Shown here piece after piece: positions 19,081-27,900 of a stretch of 64,000 bases of DNA. This stretch comes from Arthrobacter sp. M4 (GTDB lineage Bacteria; Actinomycetota; Actinomycetes; Actinomycetales; Micrococcaceae). Below the pieces are notes generated by a model that was not told the origin of the DNA, ran no database searches, and saw only the letters and a list, made by a program, of their open reading frames with translations. A program made the translations under genes and the position numbers. How positions within the stretch are numbered: the stretch's first letter is position 1; every line of letters starts with the position of its first letter. The stretch spans positions 1 to 64,000 of the forward strand of contig NZ_JAIWYX010000009.1 of the NCBI RefSeq assembly GCF_020251205.1, given 5' to 3'.

Positions 19081-20931
19081 ATGGTTGTTGGGGCGTTCGT
19101 TGACGGTGATGATGCGTGGCCGGTGGAGTTGTTCACCGGCCAGGAGGACTCCCTGCTCTCCGGCACCGTCCGGCTGCCTTTGGCGTCCTGCCTCACCGCG
19201 GACGGCGCCCTGCACGTGGCCGTGGCCGCGGACCGGCTGATCGCCTGGGCCACCGCGATGAAACTGCGCGCCCTGGCCCGCGCGGAGGAAGCCATCACCG
19301 AGGAACTGAACACCGAGGAATTATCCCGGCGGCGCGGGTCCCAGCCGGTACGGTTCGGCGGGAACGAGGCCCACGCCCTGGCCGTGTCGGAGGTCGCCAC
19401 CGCCTGCGCCGTGTCCGAACACGCCGCCGCGCGGGCCCTGCACGACGCAGCGGACCTGGACGGTCCCCGGTGGGAAGTCCTCGAAGCCCTCGAAGACGGT
19501 GAAATCTCCCCCGAGCATGCCCGGGTGATCCTGGACCAGGCCCGCACCGTCCCGGACGACCACGCCGACATCTTCACCCGCAGGGCCCTGCACGCCACCC
19601 GCACAAGGCACGGCCGGATGCGCACCCCCGCGGAACTGCGCACCGTGCTGCGCCGGATGCGGGAACGCCTCCACCCCGACACCATCCAGGCCCGCACCAC
19701 CGCCGCCCGGCGGGACCGCAGCGTCTGGTTCACCCCTGAACCGGACGGCATGTGCACCCTGGGCGCCTACCTGCCCGCCGAAGCCGGCCTGGCCATCTAC
19801 AACGGCCTGGACCACGACGCCCGCACCGCCAAAGCCCAGGCAGTAGAAACCCAGGCCAGCACCGCAGAAGGATTCGTAGCAGAGAGATCTGTTGCGGAGG
19901 GATCTATCGCGGAAACCACCGCCGCCACCCCGGGCGCAGCACACCCGAATCCAGCAAACACCGCGGCGCAGGCGGGCAGAACCGGGATCCTTCACCAAGG
20001 AGCCACGGGCGCCGATCAGCGCACTTTCCCCCAACCCTCCGGCACGCTCGCCGAGCCGCGCACGCTGGCAGAACACCGCACCCTCGCCGAGCTCCGCGCC
20101 GACGCCCTCGTTCAGCGCCTGCTTGGGATCCCAGGATTGGGTAATCCCGGCGAGCCCGGCACCGCGCCGTTCCAGCCCACTGTCGTGCTCACCATCCCCA
20201 TCGGACTCGCCCTAGGCGCCGCATCCGCAGCCGGAACCACCGCAGCGGAAGGAACCGTAGCGGAAAGCTCAGCCGCGGCCGGTGGCACCGCAGCGGCAGG
20301 CACCGCGGCCGGAGACGGAAGCTCAGCCGCGGAAAGCACGACTGCAGTCGGAGGCACTGCAACGGAAAGCAACGCTGTGGACACCACCACCGCGGCCGGA
20401 GGCACCACAGCGGAAGGCACCGCAATGGAAAGCGCTGCCGTGGCCGAGCTGGAGGGCTACGGCCCCATCGACCCCACCACTGCCCGCCGACTGGCCGCTC
20501 TCGCGCCCAGCTGGCACCGGCTCTTCACCGACCACGCCACAGGGGAAGCCCTCGGCGTCGGCCGCACGGCCTACCGGCCACCACAAGCACTCCGCAGATA
20601 CCTCAACCACCGCGATAAAACCTGCCGCTTCCCCGGCTGCACCCGCCGCGCCAGCACGTGCGAACCAGACCACACCATCGAATGGCAGGACGGCGGGACA
20701 ACAGACCCCGGCAATCTTGCCCTGCTCTGCAAAAAGCACCACGCGCTCAAATCCATCGGCGCGTGGAGCTACAGACACACCTCCCCAACCGGCCACCTCA
20801 GCTGGACCTCACCCCTCGGCCGCACCTACACCACAGAACCCGCATGCCTCGGCCAAGCAGACCAGGCCTCCACACCGTTAGAGAACCGCCCGCCAGGGGA
20901 CAATCTCAGATCCCAGCCACCCCCGTTCTGA
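19081..20931 (+). CDS. DUF222 / HNH endonuclease signature protein (13E12-repeat family) with low-complexity insertion
   Basis: A 616-residue protein of the DUF222-HNH (REP13E12) family, abundant in several copies in Arthrobacter and mycobacteria and of unclear function. Residues 1-240 form the DUF222 region (AVAADRLIAWATAMKLRALARAEEAI, ISPEHARVILDQARTVP, TAARRDRSVWFTPEPDGMCTLGAYLPAEAGLAIYNGLD). The last quarter holds an HNH domain with CRFPGCTRRASTCEPDHTIEW and NLALLCKKHHALK (about 514-560), its Cys/His residues intact. Between them, residues around 250-285 and 375-455 are low-complexity runs of Ala, Thr, Gly, Ser and Glu built from short DNA repeats. ATG 19081 is preferred (AAGGGG ten bases upstream); GTG 19072 lies too close to it. 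Nuclease activity is possible but unproven for this family. Confidence 0.88.
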   Translation: MVVGAFVDGDDAWPVELFTGQEDSLLSGTVRLPLASCLTADGALHVAVAADRLIAWATAMKLRALARAEEAITEELNTEELSRRRGSQPVRFGGNEAHALAVSEVATACAVSEHAAARALHDAADLDGPRWEVLEALEDGEISPEHARVILDQARTVPDDHADIFTRRALHATRTRHGRMRTPAELRTVLRRMRERLHPDTIQARTTAARRDRSVWFTPEPDGMCTLGAYLPAEAGLAIYNGLDHDARTAKAQAVETQASTAEGFVAERSVAEGSIAETTAATPGAAHPNPANTAAQAGRTGILHQGATGADQRTFPQPSGTLAEPRTLAEHRTLAELRADALVQRLLGIPGLGNPGEPGTAPFQPTVVLTIPIGLALGAASAAGTTAAEGTVAESSAAAGGTAAAGTAAGDGSSAAESTTAVGGTATESNAVDTTTAAGGTTAEGTAMESAAVAELEGYGPIDPTTARRLAALAPSWHRLFTDHATGEALGVGRTAYRPPQALRRYLNHRDKTCRFPGCTRRASTCEPDHTIEWQDGGTTDPGNLALLCKKHHALKSIGAWSYRHTSPTGHLSWTSPLGRTYTTEPACLGQADQASTPLENRPPGDNLRSQPPPF

Positions 20932-20954
20932 CATGCGGGAGAGGGTGCCGCTGC

Positions 20955-21827
20955 TTACTTCCCGATCGGATAGGCAACGTAGGCGAACTGGCTGGCATCC
21001 GGGGACCAACTGTTGACATTGAGCGTTCCCTGGCCCCCAAGGAGCGACCAGGTGTGGATCGACGTTGTCCAATCGGCGGGGGAGACAAGCACGACGTCGA
21101 CTGGTAAATCAGCGGGATGCCCTTCTGTTCCGCTGGGAAACCGGATGTAGCTGGCCCAGCGGCCATCGGGGGAAAGATGCGGGAACCAGTCGACAGATCC
21201 GCTTTCAACCAGCCGCTCGAATCCGCTTCCGTCTCTTCGGACGCGGGCAAGCTGGGCATGCCCCGGCAACGTTGAGAACGACTCCGTGTTGATATAGATC
21301 CATTCGCCGTCGGGTGAGTATTCAGGGCCGTCGCAATGGCCTTCGCCAACGTCCATTGCCTCAGTCGCGCCCCCGGTGGCTGGCACGGTTAAGAGTTGGC
21401 CGGGCTGTGTGAAGTCTCCTGCTTGGATCCCGACGTAGGCCAGTTCCCGACCGTCCGGGCTGACGCCGTGGAGAAAGTGGAAAAATCCGTCGTCGTCGGT
21501 GATTCGCGTGGCGCGGCCTCCGGCAAGCGCGGCGCTGTAGATGTGGCCATCGTTTGCCGAGAGAAAGATGCTATGTCCATCGGGTGCCAAGACATGATCG
21601 TTGTTCAGCTCGGGTATCCCGTCCAAAGGCACCGCCTCCAACGAACCGCTCGCCAAGTCAAAGCGCCAGAGCTTTCCATCGCCGTTAAGGATCAGTGACC
21701 CACCATCAAGGGTCCAGTTCGGGGCCTCCAACAGGAGCTCGTCGCTAGAAAAGACCAACTCGGATTCACCGGTGATCGACGCAATCCATATCTCACACCG
21801 CTGACCCACACGAAGAGTCCGGATCAC
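20955..21827 (-). CDS. TolB-like beta-propeller protein
   Basis: A 290-residue cytoplasmic protein made of repeated WD40-like beta-propeller (PD40) blades. Recurrent motifs are LAPDGHSIFLSANDGHIY, VSPDGRELAYVGI, YSPDGEWIYINT, LSPDGRWASYIRFP and WSPDASQFAYVAYP, which give at least five blades. No signal peptide is present, unlike TolB proper. The start is GTG 21825-21827 behind AGGGAAGG. It sits 38 bases downstream of the TIM-barrel gene at 21866-22867 on the same strand, so it may be the last gene of that catabolic operon. Relatives are sometimes found with sugar-utilisation clusters, but an enzymatic or scaffolding role cannot be told apart here. Confidence 0.85.
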   Translation of the reverse strand: MIRTLRVGQRCEIWIASITGESELVFSSDELLLEAPNWTLDGGSLILNGDGKLWRFDLASGSLEAVPLDGIPELNNDHVLAPDGHSIFLSANDGHIYSAALAGGRATRITDDDGFFHFLHGVSPDGRELAYVGIQAGDFTQPGQLLTVPATGGATEAMDVGEGHCDGPEYSPDGEWIYINTESFSTLPGHAQLARVRRDGSGFERLVESGSVDWFPHLSPDGRWASYIRFPSGTEGHPADLPVDVVLVSPADWTTSIHTWSLLGGQGTLNVNSWSPDASQFAYVAYPIGK

Positions 21828-21865
21828 TGTGTCACCTTCCCTGCATTAGCGTGCTGCAGTCATCC

Positions 21866-22867
21866 TTAGTCCTGAGTGCTGAAGGCTGCGTCGAAGCTGG
21901 TTTGGGAGGCGGGGAAGTCGAATTTCTTGAGGGCGGCGAGGGCTTCGGGGGCGCCGTGGAGGCGGTCCATGCCGGCGTCTTCCCACTCGATCGAAATCGG
22001 ACCGGAGTAGCCGATCGCGGACAGTGCCCGGAAGGCTGCTTCCCAGGGGACGTCGCCGCGTCCGGCGGAGACGAAGTCCCAACCGCGTCGCGGGTCGCCC
22101 CAGGGCAGGTGGGAGCCCAGGACGGTGTTGCGGCCGGTCTGGCGGATCTTGGTGTCCTTGCAGTCCACGTGGTAGATCCGGTCCTTGAAGTCCCAGATGA
22201 AGGAGACGGGGTCGATCCCCTGCCACATCATGTGCGAGGGGTCCCAGTTCAGGCCGAACGCTTCCCGGTGCCCAATGGCCTCCAGCGTGCGGACGGTGGT
22301 CCAGTAGTCGTAGGCGATCTCGGAGGGGTGGACTTCATGCGCGAACTTCACCCCTTGTTCGTCGAAGACGTCCAGGATGGGGTTCCAGCGGTCGGCGAAG
22401 TCCTGGTAGCCGGCGTCGATGACTTTTTCCGGGACGGGCGGGAACATGGCCACGTACTGCCAGATGGAGGAGCCGGTGAACCCGACGACGGTGTCCACGC
22501 CAAGGGCCTTGGCGAGGCGGGCGGTGTGTTTCATTTCCTCGGCGGCGCGGGCCCGGACGCCTTCGGGGTCGCCGTCGCCCCAGACCTTGGACCCGACGAT
22601 GGCCTGGTGGCGGAAGTCGATGGGGTCATCGCACACGGCCTGGCCCTTGAGGTGGTTGGAGATGGCCCAGACCTTCAGCTTGTACTTGTCCAGGATCTCC
22701 AGCTTGGACTCGACGTAGCCGGGTTCGTCCCAGCGCCAGGCGTCCAGGTGGTCCCCGGAGACGGCGATCTCGAGGCCGTCGTAGCCCCAGCCGGACGCAA
22801 GACGCGCGACTTCCTCGAAGGGGAGGTCGGCCCACTGGCCGGTGAACAGGGTGTACGGGCGAGGCAT
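21866..22867 (-). CDS. Sugar phosphate isomerase/epimerase, TIM barrel (AP endonuclease 2 superfamily)
   Basis: A 333-residue TIM-barrel protein of the xylose-isomerase-like/IolE-IolH superfamily. Candidate metal ligands are E178 (AHEVHPSE), D209 and H212 (NWDPSHMMW), H233 (HVDCKD) and E294/E296 (SIEWEDAGMDR). The blocks FTGQWADLPFEEVARLASGWGYDGLEIA and GHREAFGLNWDPSHMMWQGIDP mark a subgroup usually encoded beside Gfo/Idh/MocA enzymes. ATG 22865-22867 follows AGGAGAG with good spacing. It directly follows a Gfo/Idh/MocA gene (10-base gap) in the minus-strand operon. It may isomerise, epimerise or beta-eliminate a 3-keto sugar produced by a partner dehydrogenase, which is inference. Confidence 0.87.
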   Translation of the reverse strand: MPRPYTLFTGQWADLPFEEVARLASGWGYDGLEIAVSGDHLDAWRWDEPGYVESKLEILDKYKLKVWAISNHLKGQAVCDDPIDFRHQAIVGSKVWGDGDPEGVRARAAEEMKHTARLAKALGVDTVVGFTGSSIWQYVAMFPPVPEKVIDAGYQDFADRWNPILDVFDEQGVKFAHEVHPSEIAYDYWTTVRTLEAIGHREAFGLNWDPSHMMWQGIDPVSFIWDFKDRIYHVDCKDTKIRQTGRNTVLGSHLPWGDPRRGWDFVSAGRGDVPWEAAFRALSAIGYSGPISIEWEDAGMDRLHGAPEALAALKKFDFPASQTSFDAAFSTQD

Positions 22868-22877
22868 TTGAACTCTC

Positions 22878-24047
22878 CTAGTGGTTGACGACGGTCAGCG
22901 TGCTCTTGTTATTGGCAGATTCTTCGACGGCGGCCAGGACCTTTTGGACGGCGAGGCCTTCCTCGAACGACGGCGACGGTGCCTGGCCGGCGGCGATGGC
23001 GAGGAGGAAGTCGCGGATCTGGTGTGTGAAGGTGTGTTCCCAGCCGATGACATGCCCCTGCGGCCACCAGGCATCCATGTAAGGGTGCTCAGGTTCGTTG
23101 ACCAGGATGCGCCGGAAGCCCTGTTCCCGCACGGGCAGCGTAGCGTCCAGGAAGCCAAGTTCATTGATGGCTTCGAGGTCGAAAAGCAGGGAGCCTTTGT
23201 CGCCGTAGATCTCAAGCTTTAGGGAGTTCTTCTGGCCGGTGGCCATGCGGGAGACCTCCACGGAGGCGAGCGTACCGCCGTCGAGCGTTAGAGTTGCCCA
23301 CGCGGCGTCGTCCACCGTGACGTCTTCCGGGCCGGAAGGCCCGGGGCGGCTGCTGACGAAGGTGTGGAGCCGGCCGGTGACCTCGGTAACTGTGCCGCCC
23401 AGCAGGTACAGGACTTGGTCGATGGCATGGGAGGCGATGTCGCCCAAAGCACCGGAACCGGCGGTTTCCTTCCGCAGCCGCCAAGTCATGGGGGACTCGG
23501 CGTCGGCGAGCCAGTCCTGCAGGTACGCAGCGCGCACGTGCCGCACGGTGCCCAGGCGGCCCTCGGCGATCAGTTCGCGGGCCAGTGCCAGGGCGGGCAC
23601 GCGGCGGTAGTTGAAGCCGATCATCGACTGCACACCCCGGGCTCGGGCCGCGGCAGCCGCAGCCGTCATGGCTTCGGCCTCGGCCAGGGTGTTGGCGAGC
23701 GGCTTTTCGACCAGGACGTGCTTGCCCGCTTCGAGGGCGGCGATGGCGATTTCGGCGTGCATCCAGCCCGGGGCGCAGATGTCCACGATGTGGATGTCGT
23801 CGCGTTCAAGAACTAAACGCCAGTCGGTGGCGGACTCGGCCCAGCCATACTTGGCTGCAGCCTGGGCCACCTGCTCGGCGTCCCGGCCGACGAGCACCTT
23901 CTGCTCGAAGGCCGGGACATCGAAGTAGCTGGCCACGTTCCGCCACGCGTTCGAATGGGCCTTGCCCATAAAGGCGTAGCCGATGGCGGCCACACCCAGC
24001 GGGGCAGGGGACAGGCGGGAATTTGACGGTGGAGTGGAAGTGGTCAT
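22878..24047 (-). CDS. Gfo/Idh/MocA-family oxidoreductase (levoglucosan dehydrogenase-like layout)
   Basis: A 389-residue dehydrogenase. The nucleotide loop GYAFMG is at residues 23-28, VEKP at 113-116 and FNYRRVPALALA follows. The long block AAYLQDWLADAESPMTWRLRKETAGSGALGDIASHAIDQVLYL is of the type I associate with levoglucosan and glucoside 3-dehydrogenases. The tail WWPQGHVIGWEHTFTHQIRDFL also fits that subgroup. ATG 24045-24047 is preceded by AGGAAA at 9 bases. It lies between another Gfo/Idh/MocA gene and a TIM barrel in one operon. A C3-oxidising role on a glycoside or anhydrosugar is a reasonable hypothesis; the exact substrate is unknown. Confidence 0.87.
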   Translation of the reverse strand: MTTSTPPSNSRLSPAPLGVAAIGYAFMGKAHSNAWRNVASYFDVPAFEQKVLVGRDAEQVAQAAAKYGWAESATDWRLVLERDDIHIVDICAPGWMHAEIAIAALEAGKHVLVEKPLANTLAEAEAMTAAAAAARARGVQSMIGFNYRRVPALALARELIAEGRLGTVRHVRAAYLQDWLADAESPMTWRLRKETAGSGALGDIASHAIDQVLYLLGGTVTEVTGRLHTFVSSRPGPSGPEDVTVDDAAWATLTLDGGTLASVEVSRMATGQKNSLKLEIYGDKGSLLFDLEAINELGFLDATLPVREQGFRRILVNEPEHPYMDAWWPQGHVIGWEHTFTHQIRDFLLAIAAGQAPSPSFEEGLAVQKVLAAVEESANNKSTLTVVNH

Positions 24048-24059
24048 GATGTGGGTTTC

Positions 24060-25202
24060 CTAGAGTGTGGCTGCCGTGGGGTTCCAGTCTTCGGGCAGCG
24101 GAGCGGAGGCAGGAACTGAACTCTCGACGTCGATAAAGGTGCCGGATCCGATCGACTCGGACAGGGAGACCATCGTGTCCAGGACGTGGTAGCCCAACCG
24201 GCCGGTGGCACGGTGTTCCGTTCCCGCCCTCAGGGAGCGGGCCATGTCCAACACACCCATGCCGCGGCCGTTCGCCGGGCCGGTTGGAGCCACGGTGGTC
24301 CATTCCTGGTCGCCGGCGTGCCAGAGCTTTATGTCACCGGTGAAATAGTTCGGATCCGGAATCGAGATGGTGGCCTCCGTGCCGGTGATTTCCACGAAGC
24401 CTACCTTTGGGCGAGGCGACTGGAAGCTGAACACGCTGTGCGAGGACGCGCCGTTTTCGAACTCGGCCATCGCGGACACATGGGTGGGGACCTCGACGGG
24501 GAACTGCTCGCCAGCCTTGGGACCGGAACCGATGGTGCGGGTTTCCTTGGAGGTAGAGCCGACGGCGGCGACCCGCCGCACGGAACCGAACGCCTGCACC
24601 AGTGCGGTGAGATAGTACGGACCCATGTCGAACAGCGGTCCGGCGCCGTGCTGGAACAGGAAGGCCGGATTCGGGTGCCAGGACTCGGGGCCCGGGGTTT
24701 GGAACGTGGTTAGCGCTGTAAGTGGAATGCCGATGTCACCGCGCTCGATGATCCTCCGGGCGGTCTGCAGCCCGGCTCCCAGGACGGTGTCCGGGGCGCA
24801 GCCCAGCCGAACGCCCGCAGCGTCGGCCGCCTTGAGCAGCCCGAGTCCGGATTCGCGATCGAGGGAGAACGGCTTTTCCGTCCAGACATGCTTGCCGGCG
24901 TTGACCGCGGCGGTTGCTACCTCGACGTGCGCCGCCGGGATGGTCAGGTTAACAATGATTTCGACGTCGGGATGGTTCAGCGCCAGTTCCGGCGAGCCGT
25001 GCTCGGCAATGCCGTACTCCTTGGCGCGGGCTGCGGCGGCGTCCTCGAACAGGTCTGCGATCACGTGGACCTTCACGTCCGGGAAGACCGTGAGGTTGTC
25101 CAGGTACTGCTTGCTGATGTTGCCGGCGCCGATGACGGCCACGCCTACAGCTCCGTTGCCTGTGGGGGCCGCCCCGGATCCCGTGGATGTTGCGGTGCTC
25201 AT
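24060..25202 (-). CDS. Gfo/Idh/MocA-family oxidoreductase
   Basis: A 380-residue dehydrogenase. The nucleotide loop is GAGNISKQY (25-33), where the third glycine is replaced by serine. The catalytic TEKP motif is at 108-111, and FDMGPYYLTALVQAFGSV replaces the His-Asp element of IolG-type enzymes, placing it in a different subgroup from the neighbouring paralogues. SPRPKVGFVEITGTEATISIPDPNYF lies in the C-terminal sheet. ATG 25200-25202 starts 2 bases after the stop of the TIM-barrel gene, so the pair is tightly coupled. Together with the next gene, it makes a tandem pair of unlike Gfo/Idh/MocA enzymes in the operon. Confidence 0.86.
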   Translation of the reverse strand: MSTATSTGSGAAPTGNGAVGVAVIGAGNISKQYLDNLTVFPDVKVHVIADLFEDAAAARAKEYGIAEHGSPELALNHPDVEIIVNLTIPAAHVEVATAAVNAGKHVWTEKPFSLDRESGLGLLKAADAAGVRLGCAPDTVLGAGLQTARRIIERGDIGIPLTALTTFQTPGPESWHPNPAFLFQHGAGPLFDMGPYYLTALVQAFGSVRRVAAVGSTSKETRTIGSGPKAGEQFPVEVPTHVSAMAEFENGASSHSVFSFQSPRPKVGFVEITGTEATISIPDPNYFTGDIKLWHAGDQEWTTVAPTGPANGRGMGVLDMARSLRAGTEHRATGRLGYHVLDTMVSLSESIGSGTFIDVESSVPASAPLPEDWNPTAATL

Positions 25203-25204
25203 GA

Positions 25205-25978
25205 TTACGCTCCTGCGTTGGCGCCGGTGCCGGCGGACTGTTCGTTGGAAGCCTGGGCGTTCAGGAATGCCAAGGATTGTGCGACGCCATCGAAGATGTC
25301 ACCGGAATAGTCGTCGAATTCAACGACTCCGACTTCGAGGCTCTTGGCCGCGGCGATGACGTCCAGGACCGGGACCTTGCCCTGCCCGGCGGGAAGCTGG
25401 GCTTTTCTGTCGTTGTCGATGGGGCCGTCCTTGATGTGGATAGCCACTACGCGGTCGCCGAGGCGTTCCAGCAGGGCCACCGGGTCCTGCCCGCCGACTG
25501 CTGCCCAGTACGTGTCCACTTCGAGTACGAGCTCGGGATCCAGCAGGGTCTCGAAGTATTCCAGCGCTGTGGTGCCCTCGATGGTGGACTCAAGTTCCCA
25601 GGCGTGGTTGTGGTAGCCGACGCGGATGCCGTATTCGGCGCCCTTCTTGGCTGCGGCGTTGAGCTTGGATGCGGTTGCCTGGATGGATTCGGCATCCTGC
25701 CAGTGCTCGGCGGGGATGTACGGATCGATGACGGTGTGAATGCCCAGGCGCTTGGCGGCGGCGAAGATTTCGTCCTGGTCAGCGCTCAGCAGCGGGGCGT
25801 GGCCGGTGGGAGCGGTGAGGCCGTTGTCGGCGAAGGCCTTGGCGAGCTCATCGGCGCGGGCAGCGAAGTTGTACGGCTCCACCTGGGTGTAGCCGATCTC
25901 GGCAAGGCGCTTGATGGCGCCTGGGAGGTCTGCTTCCACGGCGTCGCGGACGGTGTACAGCTGGACTGAGTAGGACAT
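25205..25978 (-). CDS. Sugar phosphate isomerase/epimerase, TIM barrel
   Basis: A 257-residue TIM-barrel protein, shorter than the other barrel of the operon. It begins MSYSVQLYTVRDAVEADLPGAIKRLAEIGY. Likely metal ligands lie in YHNH (122-125), EVD (153-155), HIKD (181-184) and E220 (VVEFDDY). This pattern is typical of the family annotated as sugar phosphate isomerase/epimerase next to Gfo/Idh/MocA genes. ATG 25976-25978 is the start. The frame remains open upstream, but that part is out-of-frame translation of the permease gene and is excluded. Position after two permeases and before two dehydrogenases points to a catabolic step following uptake. Confidence 0.88.
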   Translation of the reverse strand: MSYSVQLYTVRDAVEADLPGAIKRLAEIGYTQVEPYNFAARADELAKAFADNGLTAPTGHAPLLSADQDEIFAAAKRLGIHTVIDPYIPAEHWQDAESIQATASKLNAAAKKGAEYGIRVGYHNHAWELESTIEGTTALEYFETLLDPELVLEVDTYWAAVGGQDPVALLERLGDRVVAIHIKDGPIDNDRKAQLPAGQGKVPVLDVIAAAKSLEVGVVEFDDYSGDIFDGVAQSLAFLNAQASNEQSAGTGANAGA

Positions 25979-26019
25979 TTTCTTCCTTTTCGAGGTGTCT
26001 GTTTCAGGTTCGGTGAGGC

Positions 26020-26913
26020 TCAGCGGCCGGCGAGGGATCCGCCGATGCCGCCGACGCTGAAGTACTTGTTCAGGGTGGCGAAGACGATGATTGGCGGGAG
26101 CATCATGATCACGGCCAAGGCCATGACTCCGGACCAGTCGGTGAGGTTTTGCTGGAAGAAGGACTGTACGCCCATCGGGAGGGTGAAGATCTCGTTGGAG
26201 CGAAGGAACACGATGGCCACGAGGTAGTCGTTCCAGGCCAGCAGGAAGGCGAAGATCGCGGTGGACAGCACACCGGGCAGGGAGTTGCGAAGGACCACTT
26301 TGGTGAAGGATCCGAAGACTGAGCAGCCATCGATCCAGGAGGCTTCCTCCAGGCTGACCGGGATGGAGTCGAAGTAGGCGGCCATCATCCAGGTGGCCAC
26401 GGTCATCGTGGAGCCGACGTAGATGATGGTCAGCCCTAGGAGGTTGTCCACCAGGCCCATGCCGGCGAAGAGGATGAACAGCGGCACCACGGAGGTGATG
26501 ATGGGCAGGGACTGCATGACGAACAGCAGCAGCGAGTAGCCGGAGACGGCCTTGGACCGGCCGCGGGAGAGGACATACCCAGCCGGAGCCGCGACCGCGA
26601 CGGACACGACGACGGTGGCCAGGGTGACCGTGAGGCTGTTCTTCAGCCAGGTGGCTGCCAGCGTTTGGGAGAACACGTAGCTGATGTTCTCGAAGGTGAA
26701 GCCGGTGGCGGTGCTGGTGGGGCCGGGGGTGAAGGCCAGGACCACGGTGACCATGATCGGGACCAGGACGATTGCGGTGATGGCCAGGATCAGGGTGAAG
26801 CGCCACCAGCGGCCGCGCATGCCTGCTTCGGAGAGGACACGGCGGGGCTTGCCGGTCTCCGTGACGCCGAGGGCGGGACCGGACTCGGGATGGGCGTGCA
26901 GTACTGCGCTCAT
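26020..26913 (-). CDS. Carbohydrate ABC transporter permease (MalG-like, CUT1)
   Basis: A 297-residue inner-membrane permease with about six transmembrane segments, first at WWRFTLILAITAIVLVPIMVTVV. The EAA loop LEEASWIDGCSVFGSFTKVVLRNSLPG (about 200-226), which docks the ATPase, is clear. The N-terminus and the ending NKYFSVGGIGGSLAGR fit MalG-type subunits. Its ATG overlaps the stop of the partner permease by one base (TAATG at 26911-26915). No ATPase gene is in the operon, so a shared ATPase elsewhere (MsiK-like) must serve it if the importer works as in Streptomyces. That is known for the class and inferred here. Confidence 0.92.
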   Translation of the reverse strand: MSAVLHAHPESGPALGVTETGKPRRVLSEAGMRGRWWRFTLILAITAIVLVPIMVTVVLAFTPGPTSTATGFTFENISYVFSQTLAATWLKNSLTVTLATVVVSVAVAAPAGYVLSRGRSKAVSGYSLLLFVMQSLPIITSVVPLFILFAGMGLVDNLLGLTIIYVGSTMTVATWMMAAYFDSIPVSLEEASWIDGCSVFGSFTKVVLRNSLPGVLSTAIFAFLLAWNDYLVAIVFLRSNEIFTLPMGVQSFFQQNLTDWSGVMALAVIMMLPPIIVFATLNKYFSVGGIGGSLAGR

Positions 26914-27887
26914 TATTCGACGCTCGACTTTCGGATCTGACGGTACAGGATGACCGACACGATGACGAGGGTGAGGGTCATGAGGAAGGCGATGGCGACG
27001 CCGGGGCCGGTCTGGAAGTCCTGGAAGACCTTGCGGTAGGCCAGGACCACCAGGGAAGTGGTGGCGTCCACGGGGCCGCCGCCGGTGAGCAGGTAGATGG
27101 TGGGGAAGTCGTTGACGCAGAAGATCGTCATCAGGATCCACGAAATATAGGTCGAGCGGGCGATCAGCGGCAGGGTGATCTGGGAGAACTGCTGGAACCG
27201 TGAAGCGCCGTCCATGCTGGCAGCTTCATAGACCGTGTTGTCCACGGACGCCAGGGCCGCGGAGGTCATCATCATCATGAAGGGGAAGCTGACCCAGACC
27301 TTGAAGGCCATGACAGTTGCTGCGGCGAGGGTGGGGTCCGCGAGGAACAGCGGAGTCCCCAGGCCAAGGGCGCGGAACAGGGAGGGGACGGGGCTCTCTG
27401 GGGTGGCAACCAGCCAGTTCCAGGCTGTGGAGGACACAACGATGGGGACCACCCAGGGCAGCAGGAGCAGGACCTTGAACGTGCCACCAGCGGGGATTTT
27501 TGTGCGGAGAAGCAACGCCAGGCCAAGCCCCACCAGCCACGAGCCGAACACACCCACAATCGTGAATATCAGCGTGAACTGGGTGGCCTTCCAGAACGCC
27601 GCGGAGCCCAGGACATTGGCGAAATTCTCAACGCCGACAAAGTTGCCCGTCTCGATCAGGTTTCCATCATGCGTGGCCTGTACGCCGGCGTAGACCAGCG
27701 GGTAGCCGTGGATGAGGACGAGCAGTATTACGGAGGTCAGCAGGAGCCAGAAGTACGTCCTGGACGTCTGCGCGGACAGCTTGCTCTTGCGATTGAGGCC
27801 GTTGTTGCGGGGGCGGCCCCCGGACCCGCCGGGGGCAACCCCGCGGCGGGCCCGGGCCAGGCCGGATTGGACTGTTGTGGAGGACAT
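26913..27887 (-). CDS. Carbohydrate ABC transporter permease (MalF-like, CUT1)
   Basis: A 324-residue permease partner. A cytoplasmic N-terminus of about 45 residues, rich in Arg and Gly, precedes the first segment TYFWLLLTSVILLVLIHGYPLVYAG. The EAA loop is YEAASMDGASRFQQFSQITLPLIAR. TGGGPVDATTSLVVLAYRKVFQDF is the conserved region before the last membrane span. ATG 27885-27887 is the start; sequence upstream in this frame belongs to the binding-protein gene read out of frame. It is spaced 13 bases after the binding protein, which it partners, and is fused by a TAATG junction to the second permease. Confidence 0.92.
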   Translation of the reverse strand: MSSTTVQSGLARARRGVAPGGSGGRPRNNGLNRKSKLSAQTSRTYFWLLLTSVILLVLIHGYPLVYAGVQATHDGNLIETGNFVGVENFANVLGSAAFWKATQFTLIFTIVGVFGSWLVGLGLALLLRTKIPAGGTFKVLLLLPWVVPIVVSSTAWNWLVATPESPVPSLFRALGLGTPLFLADPTLAAATVMAFKVWVSFPFMMMMTSAALASVDNTVYEAASMDGASRFQQFSQITLPLIARSTYISWILMTIFCVNDFPTIYLLTGGGPVDATTSLVVLAYRKVFQDFQTGPGVAIAFLMTLTLVIVSVILYRQIRKSSVE

Positions 27888-27900
27888 GTGGGGCCTCCCG

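Noticed and set aside
18193..19215. Long N-terminal extension of the GNAT protein
   Set aside because: The extension is repeat-derived Pro/Arg/Thr-rich sequence; ATG 18721-18723 with a good ribosome site gives a normal-length GNAT.
25205..26806. Apparent fusion of a 270-residue N-terminal domain to the TIM barrel
   Set aside because: The N-terminal part is the MalG-like permease gene read in another frame; the real start is ATG 25976-25978.
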